From assembly GCA_964017235.1 (NCBI GenBank), contig OZ024931.1, positions 136,774,033 to 136,838,032 on the forward strand: a stretch of 64,000 bases of DNA, written 5' to 3'. Under the pieces are notes generated by a model that was not told the DNA's origin, searched no databases, and saw only the letters and a list, made by a program, of their open reading frames with translations. Below are positions 1 to 11,189 of this stretch, one piece after another; position 1 is the first letter of the stretch; each line of letters opens with the position of its first letter. Origin of the DNA: Sabellastarte sp. h YS-2021. Its lineage: Eukaryota > Annelida > Polychaeta > Sabellida > Sabellidae. Position numbers and translations under genes: made by a program.

Positions 1-125
1 CAACTGATTCCAAGGAGAAGCAGGAAACAGACATACAAGGTATAGGAAACAGTGTACAAAACCTGTTTTCAACAGATCAACAAATTCATCATGGATTAGA
101 CTGGGTATTGAAATCCAGTAATTGA
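1..125 (+). other. Putative terminal exon, copy 1 (cut by window edge)
   Basis: This is the 3' part of the exon-like segment that recurs at 284-459 and 1,345-1,514. The frame starting at base 3 is open to TGA at 123-125. It encodes residues such as GIGNSVQNLFSTDQQIHHG, close to the other two copies. The acceptor side lies outside the window. No protein family is recognised. Confidence 0.3.
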
Positions 126-283
126 GACAAATATGCAAGAGTATAACAAACATGTGATTGTGAAAATTAAGAAACACCTGTAATTAGCACTGGAACGGTA
201 GGACAAACTACAATTCTGTATTCAGAGTAATCAAATTGAATACCTTTGAATAACAATGTTGATTTTATTTCTTATATTATCAG

Positions 284-459
284 GAAAATCAACAGATGTA
301 AAAAGCAGTATTCCTAGTCAAAAGGATAAACCTTCAACTGAGGCCATGGAGAAGCAGAAACCAGAAATACAAGGTATAGGTAACAGTGTACATAATCTGT
401 TTTCAACAGATCAACTAATTCATCATGGACTATACTTTGCGTTGAAATCTAGGAACTGA
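284..459 (+). other. Putative terminal exon, copy 2
   Basis: A T-rich stretch ending in TTATATTATCAG (cag at 281-283) looks like a 3' splice site. The following sequence is open for about 58 codons to TGA at 457-459. It contains the shared signature HNLFSTDQLIHHGLYF. Compared with copy 3, the only length change is 6 nt, which keeps the frame, and the stop codon is kept at the same place (TGA here, TAA in copy 3, TGA in copy 1). Those two points favour real coding history. Against it, the flanks are about as well conserved as the exon, and no upstream exon was found. The product is not recognised. Confidence 0.35.
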
Positions 460-1344
460 GATAATTATGCAAGAGCTTGTCAAACATGTGATTATGAAAA
501 TTAAGAAACACCTGTAATTAGCACTGGAAGGGTAGGACAAACTACAATTCTGTATTCAGAGTAATCCAATTGAATATCTTTGTTGTTCAAAAGATCAAAT
601 CTGTGTTTATGTTAACTAGTAACTCTGCTGCAAAAACTTTGCTTCATGCATCTGACTCAAAATCATTTTATTTGGTTTTGGAATATTTAGAATGTAGGAA
701 ATTTTAGTAATATTTCAGTGTCCTCAAAAGTGAGAGCAACAAACTCTCAGATGGGTAATTCAGTTGTTATTAAATTTTGAGAAAACATTGAGAGATATTA
801 AAACTTTATCTCTTACCTTCAATTGAAGTTTCTGAGTAGAGTTTGAGAGAGACATTGTACTTGAGCTTTTCACTGATATTTGGGTGAACTAAATAAAAGA
901 GCTATTATGCTGTTAAATGACATAAATCCACACCTTAGTAGACTGTTAGCAGACCCTTCACAAGAACTACAAAGTGTACTACTAAGCATACATTTCTGTT
1001 AGGTGGGCAGTCACTGGCTGTAAAGTGGTCTTTTTTCATAACAACTATGGACATTTCACTATATTTCAGGAATTCATTTTTAGTAGTTACAGTAAATATA
1101 TGATATTTCTCAATACAGAATCCACAAAAAATTCCAGAAACTTTCAAATGGTTTCAACACAGAAACTTCATTATTGCATGTACTTAAAGTACACACATAA
1201 ATATCAAGTTACCAAGAAATATAAAACTAAAAGTTCACAAAAACAAAACATATGGATCCAAGGTTTACACAAGTTTAAGACAATGAATTTTAACCACCTT
1301 ACTTATATGAATAACAATGTTGATTTTATTTCTTATATTATCAG

Positions 1345-1514
1345 GAAAATCAGCAGATGTAGAAAGCAGTATTCCCAGTCAAAAGGGTACAACTGATGCC
1401 ATGGAGAAGCAGGAAACAGAAATGCAAGGTATAAGTAACAGTGTACAAAATCTGTTTTCAACAGATCAGCTAATTCATCATGGACTATACTTTGTGTTGA
1501 AATCCAGGAACTAA
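1345..1514 (+). other. Putative terminal exon, copy 3
   Basis: It has the same T-rich acceptor (cag at 1,342-1,344) and the same frame as copy 2, open to TAA at 1,512-1,514. The signature here is QNLFSTDQLIHHGLYF. It is six bases shorter than copy 2 near its start, in frame. Substitutions relative to copy 2 include several codon changes in a polar N-terminal half and a conserved C-terminal half. It may be a tandemly duplicated alternative last exon, or a duplicated transposon fragment with no function. Confidence 0.35.
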
Positions 1515-1883
1515 GACAAATATGCAAGAGTTTGGCAAACATGTGATTATGAAAATTAAGAAACACCTGTAATTAGCACTGGAAGGGTAGGACAAACTAT
1601 AATTCTGTATTCAGAGTAATCAAATGGAATACCTTTGTTATTAAAAGGATCAAATCTGTGTTTATGTTAACTAGTAATTGTGAGCAGAGTTTTGGAGAGA
1701 CATTATTCTTGAGCTTTTTGCTGATATTTATATATTTCTGTTAGTTGGGCATTCACTGGGTGTTAAGTGGTCTTTCTTCATAACACCTATGGGTATTCAA
1801 CTATATTTCAGGAATCTGTTTTAGTAGTTACAGTAAATATATGATATTTCTCAATACAAAATCCACTAAAAATTAAAAAAAAA

Positions 1884-2031
1884 CTACAGGTTTCATTTGT
1901 AAAACCAACCTACATGAAATCATAAGCTGTGGATCCTTTTAGGATCTCAGATTCCAAAAGCTACAAGTTTCATTTGTAAAAACAACCTACATGAAATGAT
2001 AAGCTGTGGATCTTTTCAGGATCTCAGATTT
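1884..2031 (+). repeat. Two-copy 77-bp tandem repeat
   Basis: A unit beginning CTACAGGTTTCATTTGTAAA at 1,884 is repeated from 1,961 with a few substitutions. Each unit ends in a GGATCTCAGAT-type motif. The array abuts the end of the duplicated block. Confidence 0.85.
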
Positions 2032-3425
2032 TACCATGGACTCCTTGAAGGTGAAGCAAAATTAGTTAAACCCTACAGGGTCTCAATCTCTCTTACTATT
2101 GTTTCTACAGGTTTGCTATATTCGGGGATGCACCACCAGCTAATGTTTCTTTTTAGAACAAACATATTTGTAGAGAGAAAATTAATAAAAAACGCAATAT
2201 CTGGCCAGATACTTCACTTTATCACAACCGAAAAATCCTTTTTCCAGTATAGAACAGTCATTTTAAATGATATGGCGTACAGTAAATTTACAATATATTC
2301 TTTTTGTAGACATTAAGTTTGAATGACCCACATTTTTGTCAAAATTTTGACCACTGTTCTAAGTATGTTCTGTTTTGTCATGTCTTATCTTCTGACTGCC
2401 ATACAGTTACATGACAAAGATTCTTGTTATATTTGGCAAAATCTTGGTGTTTTTGATGCTTTGCTTAAGTTGTAAGAGTCATGCAAAAATGTAAGAGTCA
2501 TGCAAAAATGATCAATTCAGCCAGTAGGTCTAACTTTATTCCCAATAAATTTGTTATTTTAACTGATAATATGTATTGATTGATTTACACTGGGTCATGC
2601 TTAATTTAGAGTGTGGGAGATTTGCTAACATTAATTTTAGCTAATCCAGCCATAATGCTAAGTGATTAATTGCTGGTCACTATTGTACAAGATTCTCACA
2701 GCTAAATGAGATAAAGCTACTTTTAAAAGTGTAGTGGAATGCTTTGGCTCTTCCTATTATAAGGAGTGTTTTATAAGGTTTTCTCTGTGTCAATTTCTGG
2801 CAAGAGATGACAAATTCTATTGGGATGTAACATGAAACAGTTAGGTTTTAGTTCTCTTTTACCAGAATTTTTACAAATAGATCAGGTAATTATTGGTCTA
2901 AAATCAGATATTGTTTTAGTTATACTATATGTATTTGATCCCATCTCTGTAGTCATAGGTTGAACCCTGCTCATTGAAAATCCTGGCATTTATTGTGGGA
3001 CTGATGAACTAGCCTGCTAAAACTAGCATAGGCCTAATTTTGAGCCTTTGCTTGGTGAGCAAAGCTGAATTTTTTAGCTTTACATACATAAACACAGGTC
3101 CTGTGTTTCACCCTTCCTTCTTTTACCATTATATTAAAATATATATGGACCTTACTGGCCAGCTGTATTCAACATTGGGCCATATAATTCACTTGCGTCC
3201 CTCATTTGTTGTGGTCACTGATCTGTCCTGATATGAATTAAGACGTGGAAAGATGCTAAAACTCCAATTTGGTTCCAGTTTGAAAATAGAAAAAATGACT
3301 ATATGTATTGTCTAACTATTTTTGTCTCATCATCCCAAATATAGGTTCTCTTGGATTTCATAAATTATTCAAATACTTTTTTTCCTAATTGATATACTAT
3401 TTTGATTAAACAATGTTTCCTCAAC
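2032..3425. other. No gene seen; AT-rich interval
   Basis: No splice-bounded open segment or family similarity is visible. The only internal structure noticed is a 19-bp direct duplication at 2,471-2,508 (TGTAAGAGTCATGCAAAAA twice). Confidence 0.5.
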
Positions 3426-4150
3426 GTGTGGTACATTCCTTGAAGTGTGTCCCCAATTTGACATTTTTATCTCATAAACTGTGCCTTCTATTTGACACAA
3501 GCAATCCAAACCTGTGTGTCCTCTATTGAATGCTATATATCTGATAAACCGTGTGTCCTCTGTTTAACATGATAAATCTCAAACTGTGTGTCCTCTATTG
3601 GATTCTATATATCTAATAAACTGTGTGTCCTGTATTTAATATATAATAAGACCCAATCGGTACATCCTCTATTTGACATGATAAGTCCCAAACTGTGCGT
3701 CCTCTATTTGACATGATAAATCCCAGACTGTGTTCTCTGTTTAACATTATAAATCCCAGGCTGTGTGTCCTCTGTTTGACATGATAAATCCCATACTGTG
3801 CATCCTTTATTTGACATGATAAATTCCAAAATGTGCGCCATCTGTTTGACATAAAAAATCTGAATCTGTGTGTCCTCTATTTGATTCTCTATATTTAATA
3901 AACTGTGTGTCCTCTATTTGATATAATAAGTCCTATACTGTGCATCCTCTAATTAACATGATAAATCTTAAACTGTGTGTTCTATGTTAGATCCTGATAT
4001 CTAATGATAATATCTAAACATGTTATAACCTCTGTGGCCTCTACTTGATATAATAAATATCAAACTGTGTGTCCTCTATTTGCTATGATAAATTTAGAAA
4101 TGTGTGTCCCCTATTTGCTATGATAAATCCAAAACTGTGTGTCCTGAGTT
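3426..4150. repeat. Minisatellite of about 35-39 bp
   Basis: About 18-20 imperfect units share the core CTGTGTGTCCTCTATTTGA followed by an ATGATAAATCCCAAA-type half. Some units replace the second half with TTCTATATATCTAATAA, so two unit types are interleaved. The open frame on the minus strand here (3,613-3,852) follows the repeat periodicity and is not a gene. Confidence 0.9.
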
Positions 4151-6477
4151 GGGTGGTAAATGTACAAATAAGTGCTTATGTCAATGTCCTCGGTTGTAAA
4201 AAACAATAGTTAAAGAATCAGTTTTTCTTGTAATATGGGATGAATTATGACAAACAAAATTATTTGATGCATAGCTACTGAAATCTGAGGTAAAAACATC
4301 AAAATAAAGATATCCTCGGTTGGGTAGGAAAAACTCCATGTCCACAGTCCACACCATAAACCTGTATGTGTGTCTGTGTATGTGTCTTGTAGATTGTTTA
4401 AGGGTGAACTAAAAGGGCAAAGTATTCAGTAAAATCTGTGGCTGTTTTGTCTCTTATGTATGTGCTGTGTGTTGTGGAAAAATAAAAGTCGTAGCTAGTG
4501 TACAGATTTTGTAATACATTAATATTATTTAACTGGGGAGCAATTTTATAGTTTTATATTTTAATATAATGTAAAAAATTAACACAAAAATAAAATTTAA
4601 ATTCATATGAGGTAATACTGTAAAACATAAATATAAGAAAAAACTTTTATCCAGATTATAAAATCTAAAATATCACAAATACTTGAACAGTAAATATCAG
4701 AGAAAAACACATGGCAGCCCTTTTGATATTGTGTGGCATTGGAACACCATTGATCTGACTTAGTACAAAAACATTTTGAATTTTTTATAATATAATCAAA
4801 AATGAATTTAGAACTTCTAGGTTTTGCAGATAAGAATTTGTTTTACAATATAACTACATGAAAATGGCACGAATTTGTAAACTACATTTTGGAATCAAAT
4901 GGAACTGTGCCGTTATCAACAACAGGGTAAAAATAGTTATAGTGACTGACAATTCATCAAAAAGATATTGAAAGAAGGTCACAATCTTTGCAATTTTACT
5001 AAATATAACAAAAGTAAATCATCATAACTGGTTCATAAAGAGCCATGACACATTTTTCAACCAACTGACTTACAAGTGTGGAAAAACAATGGAAGTTCTA
5101 ACACTCATTGAAAATTTGTCAGCATTTATTAAATGTTTAGAGCAAATATAAAGATTTCTCAAAATTTTGTGTAGTGACCCAACTTTTTATGATTTATTAT
5201 TGAACGCAAACATGTCTTAATATATACTTGTGTTAATCATTAAAGACAAAACACAAATTCTGCAGCAAAATTAGGTTTTTCTTATACAGCTGTGTGCAGA
5301 TCAAGTTCAATTACGAATCACTTAACCAGTCCAGTATATACCAAAATGTTGAACCTTATTCAAGAATGCATAGTTTAAAAGCTCCTTCCTCCTAAGGTTC
5401 ATCACTCGAAGGTCTTCTGCTGATTTTGGTTAAGTTTGGCATATAAGTTTCTGAATGTAGTTTTGTTGTTTGTGCAGATACAGGGCCTGGATCAAACACT
5501 TTCATCTCATTCATAAACGCAACTTATCACTAAATAGCACAAGATAATAAAGCATAGTGTACTAGCAATTGGAATTGTTACTGTAGTCATGTAAATCAAC
5601 TAGCTTCTGATGCCTTACATTCATAATATCCAGTCAGAGGGTAGAGGCAATGCTGATAATGCTTTAAGTGGGCCAAATCATCGAGACTAACCAGGTTTCT
5701 ATCACCAACCTATACCTGCTGCTGCAGTATTGCAGTTGAAATGCCAACATATATATATATATATTACACTTTATTCATCATTGGATAGACAGTGTGTAGA
5801 AAACCAGCTTAAGTTGACACTAGCCTGTATCTTTCATTTTTAATAATAATAAATTGAAATTTAAGAAATTTCTTATACTTTAAATGAGTATTTTAAATAT
5901 ATATCCATGCAATACTTTTAGTTTGAAATAAAATATAGAAGTCAAGTGTCTACTTAAAATTTTACCCGATTAAAATCATCATTGAGTGGTAAAAAACACT
6001 CACATTAATTAGACATTAGAATTGAAAATCAGATAAAAATATCTCAAAATAATTGCTTTTGTATATATGCTAAATTTATGGATCTTTCTATAAAAATCTA
6101 TCACATTCTGTAGTTTTACATTTATTTTTGACACAAATTCAATGCAGCACAAGTGACAATTATTAAGTTTGGTTCAACACAAAAAACTGCTATCTCATAT
6201 TCAAGTGAAAAGTGACTTCTACCAGAATATTCCAGTTGAAAATAGCAATCCTTTTAGACTTTTGAAATAAAGAATTGATATTTGTCAAAAAACATTTTTT
6301 TTAAACTTAAATACATGTATTCATACTTGTAAAAATTAGTCTGATTTAGATATTTTTAATATTCTGTCAACAGTTTTAGTTAGATGATCAATTGAATAAT
6401 AAACTCAGATGAGAGTTACTACTTGCTAACTATTATGTCAAATATTTATGTTTATAATGTATGTACCGTGTATACAA
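4151..6477. other. No gene seen; AT-rich with a TA microsatellite
   Basis: Mostly AT-rich sequence without convincing open segments. A short (AT)n tract occupies about 5,749-5,765. Nothing else could be supported. Confidence 0.5.
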
Positions 6478-6716
6478 AATGTCCACTTACGTTGGGTGTC
6501 TCCATTTTAAGATATACCCATAATGTTAGGTTAAGTTGGGTTTCTGCATCCCAAATAAAAACTAAATGTCCGCTAACAATGTACAAGGTGTCCACATAAG
6601 ATGAATTTTAGATACCACTTAAGCTGGGTTTTTACATCCTAAAACATATCCAAGATATCCACTTAAGTTGGGTTTTACATCCTAAGATATAAACTAAGTG
6701 TCAACTTAAGCTTTAA
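6478..6716. repeat. Degenerate tandem repeat (CCACTTAAGTTGGGTTT units)
   Basis: Three to four imperfect units of about 60-70 bp share a CACTTAAGTTGGGTTT core and a CATCCTAAGATATA-type tail. This is a satellite-like array directly before the next array. Confidence 0.7.
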
Positions 6717-6931
6717 AATTTTGACGGAGAAATGCACGGACACATGGATGCACTGGCTGTGACCTATTTCAAAAACAAACTAACCCAGGTAGTGTCCTAC
6801 TACCCTGTCAAATTTCAAATCAATCAGCAAGTTCAATCAGGAAACCAAAATGTTGATGGACCCACGGACAGATTAATGCACCGACTGGCACCAATTTAGA
6901 AAGCAAACCAACCCAGTTTATGTCTCATCTC

Positions 6932-7298
6932 CCCAGATAGCATTCCGCGGTCGGACCGACGTTGGCTGTTGGTCGCATGGTCGGTAGATTTTGCCGATGT
7001 TGGGCCAACGTTGGCCCAACGTTGCCTTGCCAACCACAACTCAATATTTTGCCGACGTTGGGCCAATAGCGGACTTTTATGCAAGATGGCGGCGAGCAAT
7101 AATAGGGGATTTTGTGGAACTTAGTAAAACATTATTTATTGTGGTATATCTAAAAATCATATTTCAGTGAGCCCATCAATTTTAACTAACTATTTAACAA
7201 TTTTAGACATAAAAATAATATTCTCATCATAAATTCATACCACATAACACCGTGCTGCAACCTGATTGGCTGGTGGCTTGCCGACGTTGGCCCAATTT
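6932..7298 (+). mobile_element. Truncated MITE with CCAACGTTGG arrays (copy 1)
   Basis: The left terminus CCCAGATAGCATTCCG matches, in reverse complement, the right terminus of the element at 53,994-54,602. Internal CCAACGTTGGCCCAACGTTG repeats and the central AT-rich part also match. This copy ends after GCCGACGTTGGCCCAATTT and lacks about the last 120 bp and the second inverted terminus, so it is 3'-truncated. It is a non-autonomous DNA transposon by structure. The superfamily is not assigned. Confidence 0.8.
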
Positions 7299-7837
7299 AA
7301 AAAAAAACTTAGTCCAGGTGGATTCCAATGACTCAAGTTTAAAATTTATCAGCAGATGCATCTTCAAGTTACAGTACAGAAACCAAGATATGGACTGACA
7401 GATTCATGGACTGACAGATAAACTGACTGGCATCAATTTCGAAAGCAATCTAGGTCATGTGACACCACCCTGTTAAATCTTAAATTGATCAGTGGAAGCA
7501 TCTTCAGGTAGAGTCTGGAAATGAAAATATGCACATATACATGGAGAGAAGGATGCATCGACTGGCACCAATTTCAAAATCAACCTAGTCCAGTTAGTTT
7601 GGTACCACCATCATAAGTTTTAAATTGATTGGAGGAGGCGCCGTTAAGGCAGAGTCTGGAAACAAAAATGTTGACAGAGAGATACACACCCTATCTAGTT
7701 TCAAATTGATCAACAGAAGTTTCTCCAAGTTAAGAATCCTGAAACAAAATTATTGATGGACAGAGGCACAGACAGAGGGACTCACCAACTGGCACCAATT
7801 TTGAAATTTAGCCCATTTAGTGTCCTACCACTAAAAT

Positions 7838-7898
7838 GCGCCTTAGAGTCCTCTTATTTGGGGAGATTAAGCGCTATAAAAGTCCAATTAGAATTACC
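7838..7898 (+). repeat. Dispersed short repeat, copy 1
   Basis: A segment with GCCTTAGAGTCCTCTTATTT, GGGAGATTAAGCG and AAAAGTCCAATTAGAATTA recurs at 18,154-18,216 (same strand) and 46,668-46,734 (opposite strand). It may be the terminus of a MITE family. No partner terminus was found nearby. Confidence 0.6.
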
Positions 7899-7974
7899 AC
7901 CGTGTCTAGTTTCAAATCAACTGGACCGAAGCACAGACAGACAGTACAGTCCACCATTTCACAAGCAACCTACT

Positions 7975-9130
7975 CCAGGAAAACCATATTTGGCAGAAAG
8001 TACTGTATAACTCTGGGTATACATTGGGGTGAATATTTCAATGAATTCGCTTTACCTTGCACCATTTCCAAGATAAATGCAGTTTGTATTTTACGCAGAA
8101 ATTCACGATGGCTGCCAAAAATGGCGGAAAACAATTTAGCAAAAATTGACAGATGACTGTGTTTACCCTGGGGGTAAAAAATTTCATCCAAATTGCTCTA
8201 CCTGACACTGTTTTCCAGATAAGTGTTTCTTTTTTATTTTACACAGAATTTCAAGATGGCCACTAAAAATGGTGGGAAAATGAATTTTGGCAGAAATTGC
8301 TTAATGACTCTGAGTATAGCCTGGGGCCAGATTCGCTCTGTCTAGCATTGTTTCTGAGATAAATACATTCTGTTTTTGCTTTTTACACAGAAATTCAAGA
8401 AGGCTGCCATAATTGGTGGGAAAATGATTTTTGGTAATATCTAAGTATAACCTAGGTTTCAAAATTTTCACTGAAATTGATCTACCTCATACCATTCCTA
8501 AGATAAATGCATTTTTGTTGTTTTAGACAGAAATTTTAGATGGTCCTAAAAATGGCAGGAAAACAATTTTTGGCAAAAAAGGGGTGGGTTACTCTGACTC
8601 CGACTCAGTTCGGATAATTGAGTTTTTAATGTATTTTGCTGAAATTGCTATACCTTGTACCATTTCTAAGATAAATAAATTTTTGTGCTTTATGCAGAAA
8701 TTCGAAATGACTGACTCTGCACAGCACATCGCATCATTTCTGAGACAAATGCATTTTTGTGTTTTATGCAGAAATGCAAGATTGCCACAACACTGGCTGG
8801 AAAAATGAGTTTGGCACCCATGGGGTGAAACATTTGCCAAAATCTTTTTCGGGATAAGTGTACTTTTGCATTTTACATAGAAATTCATGATACTCACCAA
8901 AAATGACGGGAAAACAATTTTTGGCAAAAAGTGCAAGATGATTCTGGTTACACCTGAAGGTTAAAAAAATTCATCAAAATATCTCTATCTCGCACCTTTT
9001 CCCAGATATATGTGTTTTTGCACCTTATGCAGAATTTCAAGATGGCTGCCAAAAATAGCAGGAAAACGATATTTGGCAGAAAGTGCCAGATGACTCTGAG
9101 TAGACCCTAGGGTCAAATATTTTGCCGAAA
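7975..9130. repeat. Satellite-like array, period about 140 bp
   Basis: About eight imperfect units each contain an ATTCAAGATGGCTGCCAAAA-like core preceded by TTTTACACAGAAATTC and followed by a GACTCTGAGTATA-type stretch. Cores start near 8,103, 8,251, 8,392, 8,533, 8,699, 8,777, 8,886 and 9,038. Units vary by indels. The short open frames here are by-products of the repeat. Confidence 0.85.
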
Positions 9131-9996
9131 TCAAAAGTTGACATTGCTCAGCTACACCCCCAACCAATGCCACTACCAAGTATTAACTTCTTACACCTTA
9201 CGGCTTTGACATAGCCCAAACAAGATATTAAAGGTCAAGGTCACTAAGTCATAGTTCAAATCAAGGTCACACCATCACTTTGTACACCTACAGCCCCAAC
9301 CAATGCCCTTAGTAAGGTAAGTTACCAAGAATCAAGAATGTTTGTGTGTATACAATTAAACTGGAACATGTACATAATATATCTCAAAACTTAAGATATT
9401 TGGTGGTTTCTAAACAACTGAAAAGAGATGGAATTCTGTGACATAAATGGAAAATCACCTGATAATCGCCTAATATGCATGATACATGTTGACAAAAAAG
9501 ATATCCAATAAATGTTTTTTACTGTAGTGATAAATGTTGACAAAAATGATGCACGATAAATGTTTTTACCATTCATTCTTTTGTGAAAATAAAATCCAGA
9601 GCATAAAAAATACTTTTTATAAAAAAAAACTATCGGAAACATCTACCCTTGACAAAAGGCCTGTCTGAAACATCCTAGGCTGGCACGTCCTAGGCCGAAA
9701 TGTCTGTCTGTCCACCCTTTTTAACAGAGCTTATAATTTAATAGCTATTTTCAATTGGGGACTTTTTCCGTGGATTTAGTGCCTCAATATCTTACTTTTA
9801 AGATATCTTAAGTTAGTTTTCCAGTTCAATAATCTATTAACGAGCATTTTACAGATAATAATGGAGGCTTAGAATAAAAATACATGTATTAAATGGACCA
9901 ATCTATGGTAATATTTTCCTCATTAATGTCAACCCAATTATGATTAGGAAGAAGAAAATTAAATATGCATTGAGCATTTGAAGTGGCATGCCACCT
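9131..9996. other. No gene seen
   Basis: A short stretch at 9,220-9,320 has AGGTCAAGGTCACT motifs. The remainder shows no supportable gene. Confidence 0.45.
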
Positions 9997-10181
9997 TTAC
10001 AGCAAGTCAGCAATGACATTGACCTTTCCAGGGATGTGATTGACCTTGAGGTTAACGTTGTTAACTGCTGCTTCAAATTGAATGTTTCTGGTGATTGCTG
10101 CTAGGGTAAGATCTCTGGTTCTACCCGAGGAGAGCACCTGAACCACAGCTAGGTTATCACATGCAATGGTAACTTTTTTAT
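9997..10181 (-). pseudogene. RNase H end of DIRS-like pol (relic 1)
   Basis: The minus-strand frame reads ACDNLAVVQVLSSGRTRD and then a HIPGKVN motif ending in a stop at 9,997-9,999. This matches HCDNMAVVEVLNSGRARD in the element at 24,759-25,361 and the C-terminal DIRS RNase H signature HIPG. The central Asp of the DN pair is present. The segment is isolated by a frameshift from the RT part upstream. Confidence 0.75.
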
Positions 10182-10361
10182 TGGTCCAATAGTGTTGGAC
10201 CTAGATTTTCTAGTAATTGGCCTAAGGCATCCAAAAAGGGTGTCAGTTTTGCTGGGAAGATCAATTCCAAGTATGCATCAATATAATTTTCAACATCATA
10301 CTGATATCGACGCATAATGTGATGTATAGCATTGCCTATACAGTGGAACAAAGCACTGCCA

Positions 10362-10975
10362 TTACGATACCCAAACGGCCGGCAAGTGTCTTTGAATAGG
10401 TATCATGACGTAAGCCCAAGAGGTCATATGTCGAAAAGCTTGACTCATAACTACCTTATATAATATACAACCTTTCCCTAAAGCTTTGACCTGTTCTGTA
10501 ATGTGATCTATTGTTGGTAAATTAACTGTAAAGACAGTATTAAGGTATATGTCCTTGACTATCCCTGCATTTACAGATTGGCCTTGAGGAAAGCTTAAGT
10601 CAATAATTAATCTTCTTTGTGGAACATTGGGCATTTCCCTAGTCATCATTGGAGATATATGCAAGTGTTCAAGAGGGGAAGTTGTAAATGGGTCTAAAAT
10701 TGCACCATACTTCATTTCCTCATTCAAATATGTATCAATATATTCTGGGAACAAATTAGCAGAAAAGTGATTACTTTCTTGGCTTCTAAGGACATATTTC
10801 AAAATCAAGAGGGGGGGGGGGGGGGGGGGGGAGAGCAAACAATAAGGCAACTGTTTTTCCAATAGTCATGTAGGTATGCATCCCACACATCTGGGTTAAG
10901 TTGAGACGTAATGTTTATTTGTTCTCCCATGAAATTATACTGACCTGAACCTTGATTATTTTGTGCAAATCAATA
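10362..10975 (-). pseudogene. RT N-terminal half of DIRS-like pol (relic 1)
   Basis: The minus-strand frame contains LIIDLSFPQGQSVNAGI and GKGCILYKVVMSQAFR, corresponding to the RT fingers and first palm motif of DIRS-like elements (compare TIMDLSWPKGASVNNGV at 25,746-26,303). Upstream, LNPDVWDAYLHDYW matches the segment before RT in the related element. A 21-base C homopolymer in the sense strand (10,811-10,831 on plus) replaces residues at the start of this region. The catalytic DD motif is not reached before the frame breaks at about 10,362. Confidence 0.75.
10811..10831 (+). repeat. 21-base poly-G run
   Basis: An uninterrupted run of 21 G lies within the RT relic (poly-C in its coding sense). 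It could form G-quadruplexes, and its length is likely unreliable in sequencing. Confidence 0.9.
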
Positions 10976-11189
10976 CTGTTTTCTTCCTTTTTTGAAAGGA
11001 CCTGTTCAGGAAGCTGCAGAACCCCTAAGGGAATGAATACAAGTTTGTACTTTTTTGTACATCCCATAGTTTAAGGTGGTGCAATGTAGAAGAACAGACT
11101 TATAATCCTGTACTTTGCTCTTAACCCTCAGTGGGATGTCATATTTCATCAGGGGGAAAGATCTCCACTATCATTGGCATCAAAAGCCA

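Larger units (their letters stand above)
1..1890 (+). repeat. Tandem and block duplication carrying an exon-like segment
   Basis: Position 1 onward aligns with 335 onward, giving a 334-bp tandem period over about 1-590. A larger block from 246 to about 1,130 recurs at 1,309 to about 1,880 with an internal deletion in the second copy: the segment around 620-830 and part of 890-980 are missing. Shared landmarks include AATAACAATGTTGATTTT before each exon-like segment and CAGTAAATATATGATATTTC near each block end. The copies differ by scattered substitutions, so the duplications are not very recent. Both the exon-like parts and the flanks are conserved, so this is duplication of whole blocks, not of exons alone. 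Confidence 0.85.
6717..7970. repeat. Degenerate tandem array, period about 125-130 bp
   Basis: Recurring landmarks are GACTGGCACCAATTT (about 6,882, 7,560, 7,788), TTTAAATTGATC and GAGTCTGGAAA. They suggest an old satellite of about 127-bp units. The MITE at 6,932-7,298 sits inside the array and interrupts it. Confidence 0.65.

Noticed and set aside
935-1396. Overlapping open frames at 935-1,147 (minus) and 1,025-1,396 (plus)
   Set aside because: No splice, family or conservation support; they fall in the duplicated block and are AT-rich chance frames.
3613-3852. 79-codon minus frame with repeated SCQI/GFIM units
   Set aside because: It is a translation of the minisatellite at 3,426-4,150.
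3426-4150. CRISPR-like alternation of repeats
   Set aside because: Units are contiguous and diverged, with no unique spacers. This is a eukaryotic minisatellite.
7753-9179. Several 60-115 codon frames on both strands
   Set aside because: They are generated by the 127-bp and 140-bp tandem arrays.
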